NCBI GenBank assembly: GCA_902459845.2
Contig: CABPSV020000469.1
Location: 1 to 15,713, forward strand
DNA length: 15,713 bases
Source of the DNA: Hepatocystis sp. ex Piliocolobus tephrosceles
Lineage: Eukaryota; Apicomplexa; Aconoidasida; Haemosporida; Plasmodiidae
Reading direction: 5' to 3'
Shown here: positions 7,928 through 15,713 of the stretch, piece by piece
Layout of the letters: every line of letters starts with the position of its first letter
How positions within the stretch are numbered: the first letter of the stretch is position 1
Made by a program: the position numbers and the translations under genes
The notes under the pieces: generated by a model
What the model saw: the letters and a program-made list of their open reading frames with translations, nothing else
Told to the model about the DNA's origin: nothing
Database searches by the model: none

Positions 7928-8812
7928 AAAGTTGTTTTGTCTGTTTCAATTATTCTCCTTTCTGCCTTTTGTAAAGGTCACTACCATTCTATGTCCGGTA
8001 GAAATAATATGGTACAATACCTAAGATCTGGATCATTTATGGAAAATCAAAATCTTGATGCAAGTCCAAATAATATATACTCAGAAGATATAAATGAGTT
8101 TGATGACTATGAAACTGATGATGCTTATCTTATTAGTAATGAAAGTTCCAAAAAACGAAAAGAACAAATAATGGATAATACTACTGAAAATAAAAATAAA
8201 AATAAATTAGTTTTTAAAAATATAGAAAATGAATTAAATACAACACAAGTATATAATGACAAAAATAATTTGAATAGTTTAGGAAGTGGAGCAAGAGAAT
8301 GTGTTGTTGATGAAAAGGGAATATTAAATATTTCAATACATTCGAATGATATTTTTAATTTAACTACTTTAATGGTTGAACTAACAGCAAATAATATATT
8401 AATTAAAGACACTAAAAAATTAAATGTTATAAAAGAGTTACCATATAATAGTATTAAATTACCAATAGAAACTATAGAAGAAACAAGAGAGTGTTGGAAA
8501 ATAAAAAGTAAAAAAGAAAAAATTTTGTTCTGTGCAAAAAAAAAAGAAGAAAGAGATTTATGGATTAGAAACATATTAAAAGCCTTATTTTGTTATAATA
8601 CAAATAATTTAATTATTGAAAATAGAAAAACAAATACTAATACTGTAGTGGATATACCAAAAAAATCAACAGTTGATGAAAGAATTGTAAAAGCAAAAAT
8701 GGGAGATAATACTAGTGATGATAATAAACCCAAATATGTTAAAAAAACAAATAATAATATTATAGAAATTTCAGATTTAAAAAGTAGCCAACCCAATATT
8801 TCGATTGACTAA
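7925..8812 (+). CDS. Secreted protein with divergent PH-like domain, paralogue of 5334-6599
   Basis: This is a 295-residue single-exon protein. I chose the ATG at 7925 because it opens a clean signal peptide (MKVVLSVSIILLSAFCKG). An upstream ATG at 7652 would add only translated poly-T/poly-A tract. After the signal come an acidic stretch (51-68, EDINEFDDYETDDAYL), a charged linker and a PH-like domain at about 126-223: C126, GIL at 132-134, C190, C203 (ILFCAKKKE), W213 (DLWIRNIL) and C223. The Lys/Asn-rich tail contains NNNIIEISDLK (276-286), echoed by a similar segment in the partner gene. The C126-C190-C203-C223 spacing (64, 13, 20) matches the partner's (63, 13, 20), so the four cysteines probably form two disulfides in an oxidising compartment. 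No PEXEL or membrane anchor is seen. Function and ligand are unknown; secretion is inferred from the signal peptide. Confidence 0.9.
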
Positions 8813-9045
8813 ACGTCTTTATTCTTAAACTGGGTTTGGCAGGAGTAAACGGAACGAATTAAATGGGTACACAAAAACAGATACACATATATACATATAT
8901 ATGGAAGTGAAAAAAAAGAAAAAAAAAAAAAAACATATAAACCTGGGTAAATAAAGAAATTATGGAAGGGAGTTACAAATTTGTTATTCCACATTTATGT
9001 TAGTTGCCTTTTTATTCATTTTTTAATTTATTTATTTATTTATTT

Positions 9046-9080
<35 letters not shown>

Positions 9081-9610
9081 GTTCTTTTTATTTTATTTAA
9101 TTACCACACGTTATCCCATTTTTTTAATTGTTTTAACATACATATATTTACACGTATATAAACATATACAATTTTAATTTTTTTTTTTTTATTTAAACTG
9201 TATTTGCTTATTTCATTGTGCTTCAACTTAATATTTATATTGAATTTAATAAAAATTAATTACCTGTTAACCATGATAAAAAAACAGAAATATATTGTTT
9301 CTTAAAATAAAAAAAATTGACAATCTAAAAAGCGAATAAAAAAAAAAAAAAAAAAATGACACAAATAAGTGATAATGTAAGAAAACGGATGAAATAAATG
9401 AACTAATGAAACGAACAAATAAAGCAAAAAGGGTTTAATAAACCAAAAAGGGTTTTTATCATTTTTTAAGCATTATAAGTAAAAAAAAAATAAGCTTAAT
9501 GAACACATGTAAACATTGTAAATATCTATCACCATTTAGTTCTTTTCAGAAAAATAAGCAAACAAAAAAATAAAGGAAAATACAAGTAATGTACATACAT
9601 ATACATATAT

Positions 9611-9770
9611 ATATAAAGGTGTATATATATAAAGGTGTATATATATAAAGGTGTATATATATAAAGGTGTATATATATAAAGGTGTATATATAAAGATGT
9701 ATATATGTAAAGATGTATATATATAAAGGCGTATATATATAAAGATGTATATATATAAAGATGTATATAC
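9611..9770. repeat. 16-bp minisatellite (AAAGGTGTATATATAT), about 10 copies
   Basis: Ten units share the core AAAG(G/A)(T/C)GTATATATA. The first five carry AAAGGTG, and the later ones AAAGATG with one AAAGGCG. Most units are 16 bp and one is shorter. On the minus strand it translates as Tyr/Ile/Leu/Thr strings in more than one frame, consistent with non-coding DNA. Confidence 0.88.
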
Positions 9771-10113
9771 ACATACGCAATAAAAGGATTATATAAGTAA
9801 AACCGCTATATTTATTTTTTTCCCAGCAGTAATTAAATTTAACATATATTGTGTGCAGCATATCATAACAAAATAAACATACTACGTATATGTATATAAT
9901 AATATTCATCACAACTGTTTAAATAACAGGACTAACAAAAATAGGACAATTTTTTTTTCCTGTCATAAACTAGTTACACGTTTTGCTTTGTTGAAATAAT
10001 TTACTATATATGAATTAAAGCGTAAAATGTCCTACATTTGCATCACAAAAGTAAACTTTTGAAAAAAAATAAAAAAAAATATATTTATTACTTGATTTAC
10101 ATTTGTCTTATAC

Positions 10114-10176
10114 ATATTATATTATATTATATTATGTTATATTATATTATATTATGTTATATTATGTTATATTATA
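10114..10176. repeat. ATTAT pentanucleotide microsatellite
   Basis: About a dozen ATTAT units, some changed to GTTAT, lie 60 bp upstream of the COA5 start codon, probably in its promoter or 5' UTR. Confidence 0.85.
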
Positions 10177-10236
10177 TGACTGTATAATTTTTTATCATTT
10201 ATTTTTTATTTTTATTCTTTTTTTTTTTTTTTAAGC

Positions 10237-10494
10237 ATGCTACATGTAAACAAAGACACTCCACATAGGAAGGCATCTAATTCGTGTAAACAAATATTAA
10301 ATGATATGATAGCATGTTATCAAAATACAATATGTTACAAAAAAACAAACACTACATTTGAAGATTGTTTACATAACCAGGATTTAAGAGAAATTGATGA
10401 AAATTGTATTATTTTAAAAAAGGCTTACGCCCAGTGTCGTCGTAATTTATTAAATGGAAATTACAAACTGAAGGGTAACCCCTTATCCAGGTAA
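10237..10494 (+). CDS. COA5: Cytochrome c oxidase assembly factor PET191/COA5
   Basis: This 85-residue protein matches the PET191/COA5 family along its whole length. The family is needed to assemble mitochondrial complex IV and acts in the intermembrane space, imported by the Mia40-type disulfide route where present. Six cysteines fit the family pattern: C17-x9-C27, C33-x10-C44 and C57-x9-C67. The first and third pairs are the twin CX9C helices. The end (YAQCRRNLLNGNYKLKG) matches the family's conserved CKR...RFRG region. Its length lies between the human (74 aa) and yeast (108 aa) forms as I recall them. The start at 10237 leaves 16 residues before the first Cys, as in relatives. A TTTAAG acceptor-like site just before it leaves room for an upstream intron. 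The stop codon overlaps a good splice donor (CCAG/GTAACT), so the true C-terminus may be longer. Confidence 0.94.
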   Translation: MLHVNKDTPHRKASNSCKQILNDMIACYQNTICYKKTNTTFEDCLHNQDLREIDENCIILKKAYAQCRRNLLNGNYKLKGNPLSR

Positions 10495-10939
10495 CTGAGA
10501 AGAATATGGATAACAAAAAGAAGGTGGGGAAAAGTTGGTCATATCTTTTAATTTAAAAAAGTAAAAAAAACAAAACGCAAAAGGAAAAAAGCAAAAGGAA
10601 AAAAGCAAAAGGAAAAAAGCAAAAGGAAAAAAGCAAAAGGAAAAAAGCAAAAGGAAAAAAGCAAAAGGAAAAAAGCAAAAGGAAAAAAAGCAAAAGGCAA
10701 AAAGAAAAAACAATTAGATTAGATTAATATGAACACGAGAGGGAATTCAATGAATGAGTAAAAATATAAATAAAAAACGCTTAGCAGCAATAAAACTAAA
10801 ACTTTTATGTTACTGCCTTAATTTTTTTTTTTTTTTTAATTTGTTGGATTTGATTCAAGTTTATCAAAATTGAATAGACATTATTTATTTATTTTTTTTA
10901 TTTTATTTCTAACATATTTGATAAAATGAAAACAATTAA

Positions 10940-10979
<40 letters not shown>

Positions 10980-11066
10980 AAACGATATTTTTCTTCCTTT
11001 TCTTTTTACCATTTTTTTATATTTTAAAATTTACTGTACTGTTAATGTTACTGTTATTGAAATTGT

Positions 11067-11096
<30 letters not shown>
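10495..11096. other. Convergent intergenic region between COA5 and KRI1
   Basis: The 3' ends of two genes face each other here. It contains a 14-bp A-rich minisatellite (10577-10700), a T-run near 10819-10838, an A-run near 10939-10976 and a T-run at about 11069-11094, which on the KRI1 strand is a poly(A) run just past its stop. No gene is seen. The minus-strand open frame at 10483-10713 is the minisatellite read as Phe/Leu/Cys. Confidence 0.65.
10577..10700. repeat. 14-bp minisatellite (GCAAAAGGAAAAAA), about 9 copies
   Basis: Nine GCAAAAGG cores are spaced mostly 14 bp apart, the last one degenerate. The plus strand is purine-rich and lacks T, so all three plus frames are open through it. 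Because 14 is not a multiple of three the frame rotates, which argues against selection as coding sequence. It lies 80 bp past the COA5 stop. Confidence 0.88.
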
Positions 11097-11099
<3 letters not shown>

Positions 11100-13454
11100 T
11101 TTATAACGTGTTAAAACCCTTTTCAACGGTAAAATTTTATCTAATTTTTCTTCATCTGCTTTTAAAATATAATCAGCTGTTAATTTAAAATTCATAGGTT
11201 TTACTCTCAGGTATTTATACCTAATTGGCATTTCGTTAATTGTGTCCTCACAGGCACTGGAATCATATTCTAAAAATTCGTTTTCAAACTTGATAGTATG
11301 ATCCATTGAATTATTATCTTCGTTGGTGTCATCTGTCATATCCTCGTCCGATTTAACACCGTTATGCATAATATCATCTCCTTTGGCATGACTATTTTTG
11401 CGATAACTCTGTGGAGGTACACAATGTTTTGGAAGTAAGAATTTTTTAAAAGTATGATCATTATTATGATCCATTTTATTAAAACATTTTTTACATAAGG
11501 TAAAATCTGTACAGACTGTACATTCGTATACATAATTTAAAGGTTTAATAGGAAGTTGACATGAATCACATAAAAACCATAACTCTTTTCCCATATAATC
11601 TGCAGCGTTCAAAATAACATTTATTACTTTTTTCCCATTTTTTAGTTCATTTTTTGTTTTTATAGATTCAATAGAAGTAAAATATCTTTTAAATTTGTCA
11701 ACTTTTTTTTCTTCCTCCTGTAAGTTGTTTCCATTATTATTACTAATATTATTACTAATATTATTACTAATATTAGTACTAATATTGTTAATAATATTGT
11801 CATTCACATTAGTACTACTAATATCTTCTTTTTTTATATTACATAACATATCACTATTTTTCTCAGTTGAATCATAAATAGTCATAACGTCTGTTTTACA
11901 ACTTATTACATCTTCTAAAATTTTTCTTTTATTTTCAAATTGTATCATTTTCTTTCTTTCTGCTCGTTTTTTTTTTTTTTCAATTTTTTTTTTATTTATT
12001 CTTACACTACTGTTGATTTTACGAGGAGCTGTATTAATCACTCTACCATTATCTTCCTCATGACGAAAATTATAAACCTTTTCAGACTTTTCTATATTCT
12101 CTAAATTGTTTTCAGTATTTTCGTTCATATTTTCATAAAAATTATTAACTTTATCCTCTCTCCATAATTCATTTAACATATAGTCTCTTAAAAATTCTTC
12201 TTCTTTATTTAGATTATCTTTCCAATACTGTTTTAATAAATTATTTCTATCTGTTAATTTGTTGGATTCGTTTAAAAATAATTCATAGTTGTTTTTTTCT
12301 TCAATTAATTCTTCTTCAGTATTTTTTTTTATTGTAAAAAAGTCATCTTCCTCATCATTATTGTTATCGTTGTTATTGCCATTATTACTTTCATTGTTAT
12401 CACCATGTTTAATATCACTTTGTTCATTTAGTACATTGTTACAAGCATCATTTATTTTTTTTTTTAATTCTTCTTGTTCATTTAAATAACTTATATTATT
12501 TTTTTCTTTTTTTAATTCTTTTTCTTTTTTAACTATTTCTTCTTCTTCTTTTTCAATTGCATCAGGTCCTTCTTTTAATAACATTTTTCTGTAATGTTCT
12601 GAATAATTTAAAAATTTTTGTTCATCTTTGTTTTCTCTTTTTACATCCACAATTTTATTACTTCCTTTTTTGTTTGAATCATTTTTATTACTAATTGGGT
12701 CACTGTTATCGTCTGATGTATCTGTTTCAAAATCGCTATCATGAAAAAAATTAGGATCTTCTAATTTTAACAAATTAGAATCATTGTTTTTTAATTTAAG
12801 TAACAAATCAGTATATTTTTTTTCAAACTTTGATGTTAATAATAAACCATCATGATCTTCATCACTACTTGAACTATCTCCATCATCACTACTTGAACTA
12901 TCGTTACTAGTCGAACTGAATTCGTCGTTTCCTGATTTTTGTTTATCTTTGTTTGCGTTATGTTCATTGTCTATCGAGCTACAGTCATCATCCATTGAGC
13001 TGTATTTATCGTTGAGCGAGTCATATTCATCATTACTATCGCTTTGATCAGTATTACTATCGCTTTGATCAGCATTACTATCGCTGTAATTATCAGTTGT
13101 AGAGTTGTCTTTATCATTAACAGAGTTGTCTTTATCATTGCTCAAATTATGTTTATTTACGTTTAACCCATCTTTATTATTGGTTTTATTTGTTTCATTT
13201 CCCAAATCAAACTTAACACGTTTATTATTTATCTTATCAAAACTGTTTCTATCTGTTTCTGTTTTTACATTAAGCCATGATTTCTTTTCAACATTCTTAT
13301 CATTATTATTATTTTCATTCTTTATATTATTATTTAAATGAGTTGAGTCCTTTCCATTGAGTTTTTTATTATTTTCACTTTTTATTTTAATAAATTTTTT
13401 AGCCTTTCTTTTCTTATCATTTTGTATTTTTTTTTCGTTTTGTAGTTCCATCAT
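11097..13454 (-). CDS. KRI1: KRI1-like 40S ribosome-assembly factor with ZZ-type zinc finger
   Basis: This is a 785-residue single-exon protein. In yeast, KRI1 is a nucleolar protein that works with Krr1 in small-subunit rRNA processing. Family landmarks appear in order: an acidic Ser/Asp/Asn N-terminus (about 100-205); FEKKYTDLLLKLKNND (210-225), equivalent to the family's short block before the acidic DSD; LKQYWKDNLNKEEEFLRDYML (407-427), matching the hallmark YW...FLRDYIL; YNFRHEE (461-467), followed by APRKINSSVRINKKK (476-490) and a Lys/Arg helix; and a C-terminal block, MPIRYKYLRVKPMNFKLTAD (742-761), through LPLKRVLTRYK, matching the Kri1 C-terminal domain. Between them lies a ZZ-type finger: C629, C632, C645, C648, C654, C657, H663, H667 (C-x2-C-x12-C-x2-C-x5-C-x2-C-x5-H-x3-H). 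Asn runs at 350-366 and 551-577 are typical Plasmodium insertions. It is somewhat longer than yeast or human KRI1. The start is the first of two adjacent ATGs. Confidence 0.95.
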
Positions 13455-13807
13455 ATATTACTCACTTTGTAAATATTCCGTTTTTTTTTTTTTTTTTTTT
13501 TTTAATATTCTGCCTAAAATAAATTATATATATATATATATAGTTATAAGTTATTTATAATATAGTTTTACAAGTTATATATAACAATCTAACGATATAA
13601 CGATATAGTTATATATAACATTCATAGATTGTTAATAAGTAAATGCATATTAACATATGCGTATATATATTTATATATATAATACAATATTTTGGGAACT
13701 TTATATTTTTCATAAATATGTTAATGTTTTTTTTTTAATTTTCAAAAAACTTGCATTCTTTTTTGTACAACTCTTTTATAAAATTTGTTTTTAAAAATTT
13801 ATGAATG

Positions 13808-13849
<42 letters not shown>

Positions 13850-13923
13850 ATTTTTTTTTTTTTTTTTTTGGGAGAGAAACAAAAAAAATAAATAATAGTA
13901 AACATAGAACATTAAACTTTAAG

Positions 13924-13958
<35 letters not shown>

Positions 13959-14129
13959 TTTTTTTTTTTTATTTAAAAAAAAATTCAAAACTAAGTCATT
14001 TAAATAATAATACATATATACGTATATAAATATACGTTCATATGAACATGTTGCAGCATATGTTTTATATTTAACCGTTGTGTTTATTTTTAACAGTTTT
14101 GATTAAAAATGTAAACGGAAATGAATACG

Positions 14130-14165
<36 letters not shown>

Positions 14166-14815
14166 AGAGCAAAGTGTTCACAAAATAATATTAATTTGTT
14201 TATGAAAAAAGGTCAAGTAAAATAATGTACCAAAAAAAAAAAAATTGTGAGAGTTCAATAAAATTATAAATACCACATAATGTTTTAAAATAAAATCTGT
14301 ATATATACTTAAATATATTTCTTCCTTATATGTAAAGATTGTAAAGATTGTAAAGGTACGAAAAAGAACGTTTCATATTCACTATTGTTTCATTTCCATT
14401 TAGTGCTGTTAACTATATGTTGTTTTTATCTTATGTTTAAACGAACAAGCAAACAAAAAAATGATAAAATAATAAAATAATGAAACAATTAAATAACTAA
14501 ATATTAAAAAAAATAAACGACAAATATATATATGTGTATATATATGTATATATGTTTGAGTAAGATCGTGAATTTTTTTTTGAAAAATAGTTGCAAAAAC
14601 AATTAAAGCTTCATTCCTATACAATAATTATTTTTAGAAAAAAACTTCATATCATTCATCCGTTTGTGTTATAGTCGGTACTTATCATCTCTGTAAAATT
14701 TGAAAGGTGTAAAAATTGATACATATGTATGTATATATATACAAAAGTTTCACATGTAAATTTACGAACATATGTGTTATGTACAAAAAGTTCATATTTT
14801 ATTTTTCCATTACAG
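13455..14815. other. AT-rich intergenic region 5' of KRI1
   Basis: It should contain the KRI1 promoter (left part) and the promoter and 5' exon of the small plus-strand gene whose terminal exon starts at 14816. It holds T-runs at about 13482-13503, 13850-13869 and 13927-13951, (TA)n tracts at 13529-13542 and 13816-13846, an A-run at about 14133-14160, and 2.6 copies of a 10-bp unit (TGTAAAGATT) at 14330-14355. No RNA gene is recognised. The open frames at 13791-14015 and 14409-14624 are homopolymer or AT-repeat readings. Confidence 0.6.
13816..13846. repeat. (TA)n microsatellite
   Basis: An alternating AT/TA tract lies between GATATATAC and TTTGTATTTT, in the intergenic DNA upstream of KRI1. 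It gives the Tyr/Ile runs seen in short open frames on both strands. Confidence 0.88.
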
Positions 14816-14904
14816 TGGCTGAAATGGTAGCCTTAAAGCAACCGGGTCGTAATATTGACATAAGTTCCCTAAAAACAAAACAAAAGAAAAATAAAAAAAA
14901 ATAA
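14816..14904 (+). CDS. Terminal exon of a very small spliced gene, product unknown
   Basis: A strong acceptor (TTTTTCCATTACAG) is followed by a stretch clearly less AT-biased than its surroundings. It reads (N)TG GCT GAA ATG GTA..., giving AEMVALKQPGRNIDISSLK and a Lys-rich end (TKQKKNKKK), then TAA. The exon needs one base from an upstream exon. If that base is A, the start codon itself is split by the intron (A/TG). One matching donor is TTTGA/GTAAGA at 14559/14560, which also leaves short in-frame upstream ATGs open. Another possible donor is GTCG/GTACTT near 14677. Without splicing, an ATG at 14725 is in frame and would give about 59 residues. The product is tiny and basic in all models. 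I do not recognise the family. The 5' exon is unproven. Confidence 0.5.
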
Positions 14905-14982
14905 AATAAACATAGTTATTCAATTAATTGTTATAATTATGTATATATCATGATCTTGTTCATTTTATCACACTACTCTTTG

Positions 14983-15035
<53 letters not shown>

Positions 15036-15087
15036 ATTTCTTTGTTTTACTTTATTTATTTATTTATTTTATTTTTTTTTTTTTTAT
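14905..15087. other. Short convergent intergenic gap with (TA)n tract
   Basis: The 3' ends of the small plus-strand gene and the right-edge minus-strand gene meet here. It holds a (TA)n tract at 14986-15033 and T-rich/TTTA-repeat DNA from about 15052. Nothing else is seen. Confidence 0.7.
14986..15033. repeat. (TA)n microsatellite, about 24 units
   Basis: A perfect alternating TA tract between TTTGTTC and TTAATTTC, in the convergent gap between two small genes. Confidence 0.9.
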
Positions 15088-15530
15088 TTATTTATTTTTT
15101 TTTTTTTTTATACCGATATATTTCATTGATAAATCATAACCCATATCGTTGTAAAACAACATTTGCTTTTCCATATATCGTCTTCTACTTTCATTTGATA
15201 CATGCATAGTGTCAAAATAAGTAATCTTTAAATATCTATATAAATAATAGGAACCATAATACGTAAGACCTAACATTTATTAAAAAAAAACGTATAATAA
15301 TAATAATGATAGTAACAGTAATCGTACAATAAATGTGTCAAAAAAAATTACATTCTATGTTAATTTTATAAAAATATAATATATTTATAATAAAATATTA
15401 AATGCTTTTAACAAAAAAAAAAATAAAAATTTCTAAAATATACCTCCAAATATTCCAAATAAAATGCTGTGGGTTACACTAGGGCCTTTGATTGTACCAA
15501 AAAGTTTACTACAACATTTTTTTCCAAAAC
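15088..15530 (-). CDS. Last two exons of a small membrane protein (5' part outside window), unknown
   Basis: Two exons join cleanly. The first runs 15530 down to 15444, with acceptor TTTCTTTAAG before it and donor GGAG/GTATAT after it. A 174-nt intron (15443 to 15270) ends in TTTAATAAATGTTAG. The final exon runs 15269 down to the stop at 15088. The phase fits exactly: the first exon starts with two bases of a split codon and ends with G, and the second begins GT, restoring Gly. The visible part has FGKKCCSKLFGTIKG, then a glycine- and tyrosine-rich hydrophobic stretch across the junction (SILFGIFGGLTYYGSYYLYR) that looks like one transmembrane helix, then a charged tail (NESRRRYMEKQMLFYNDMGY) and a Lys-rich end read from an A run. 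An ATG in the intron (15276-15274) is in frame and offers an alternative unspliced start, but the upstream exon is good. I do not recognise the family. A small single-span organelle-membrane subunit is one guess only. Confidence 0.62.
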
Positions 15531-15686
15531 CTTAAAGAAAAAAGAGAGTCACAGTACAATTAAAACGATTAGTAACGAACAATAGCGAATAAATGAAGGC
15601 AAAAGGATGTAAGCATGTATATGTTTTAATTTTTTATTTCCAATTTGGTAATCTTTTTGTTACTTATTGTACAACTCTTTCTTTAC

Positions 15687-15713
15687 ATATATATATATAT
15701 ATATATATATATA
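15687..15713. repeat. (TA)n microsatellite running off the window end
   Basis: Alternating AT/TA sequence follows CTTTAC and reaches the last base, so its full length is not visible. It probably lies in an intron or the upstream region of the right-edge minus-strand gene. Confidence 0.85.

Larger units (their letters stand above)
8813..10236. other. Intergenic region with satellites, no gene recognised
   Basis: It lies 3' of the secreted PH-like gene and 5' of COA5, both on the plus strand. The first 190 bases are less repetitive than usual and probably the 3' UTR. There is a TTTA tetranucleotide tract at 9026-9050, a T-run at 9052-9080, a 16-bp minisatellite at 9611-9770 and a pentanucleotide repeat at 10114-10176. 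The open frames at 8809-8994, 9529-9912 and 9536-9772 on the minus strand are translations of repeats or AT-rich DNA. Confidence 0.65.

Noticed and set aside
9428..9460. GGGTTTA-like sequences as possible telomeric repeats
   Set aside because: There are only two isolated copies in unrelated context, with no tandem array.
9529..9912. Minus-strand frames of 127 and 78 aa (IYTPLYIY repeats)
   Set aside because: They are two frames of the same 16-bp minisatellite with no independent coding signal.
9611..10700. Tandem arrays that might suggest a CRISPR-like structure
   Set aside because: The repeats are directly adjacent with no unique spacers, in a eukaryotic genome.
10483..10713. Minus-strand 76-aa Phe/Leu/Cys frame
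   Set aside because: It is the reverse strand of the 14-bp minisatellite, and the repeat length is not a multiple of three.
13791..14015. Short frames on both strands upstream of KRI1
   Set aside because: They are translations of (TA)n, poly(A) and poly(T) tracts.

Overview
The window reads as nuclear DNA of a malaria parasite (genus Plasmodium). It is extremely A+T rich and full of (TA)n tracts and poly(dA)/poly(dT) runs of up to about 48 bases. Its proteins are rich in Asn and Lys and carry low-complexity repeats, introns are short, and intergenic gaps are 0.6-2.6 kb. The base composition would suit the falciparum-like (Laverania) group or an avian malaria parasite. I cannot name the species from sequence alone.

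Layout, left to right: (1) 1-733, AT-rich intergenic DNA. (2) 734-2713, minus strand: a 659-aa protein of unknown function with a basic N-terminus, a 14-copy heptad array (SEKQDVT type), a run of octads (GDEKKEKL type), an Asn/Tyr-rich middle and a conserved-looking helical C-terminus. (3) 2714-5333, a long intergenic gap. (4) 5334-6599, minus: a 421-aa secreted protein with a divergent pleckstrin-homology (PH)-like domain. (5) 6600-7924, a divergent intergenic region with T-rich tandem arrays. (6) 7925-8812, plus: a 295-aa secreted protein with the same PH-like domain. (7) 8813-10236, intergenic with mini- and microsatellites. (8) 10237-10494, plus: the PET191/COA5 cytochrome c oxidase assembly factor. 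(9) 10495-11096, a convergent gap. (10) 11097-13454, minus: KRI1, a nucleolar 40S ribosome-assembly factor, here carrying a ZZ-type zinc finger. (11) 13455-14815, intergenic. (12) 14816-14904, plus: the terminal exon of a very small spliced gene. (13) 15088-15530, minus: the last two exons of a small membrane protein whose 5' part lies beyond the window.

The genes do not form a pathway. Two are housekeeping genes (complex IV assembly and ribosome biogenesis). The most interesting unit is the head-to-head pair at 5334-8812. The two proteins have very different overall sequences, but both have a signal peptide and a C-terminal PH-like domain with four cysteines in almost identical spacing (63/64, 13, 20) and the same tryptophan in the last helix. 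This points to an old local duplication of a disulfide-stabilised secreted PH-like domain. The other main leads are the zinc finger inside KRI1, a splice donor overlapping the COA5 stop codon, and the two small spliced genes at the right end.
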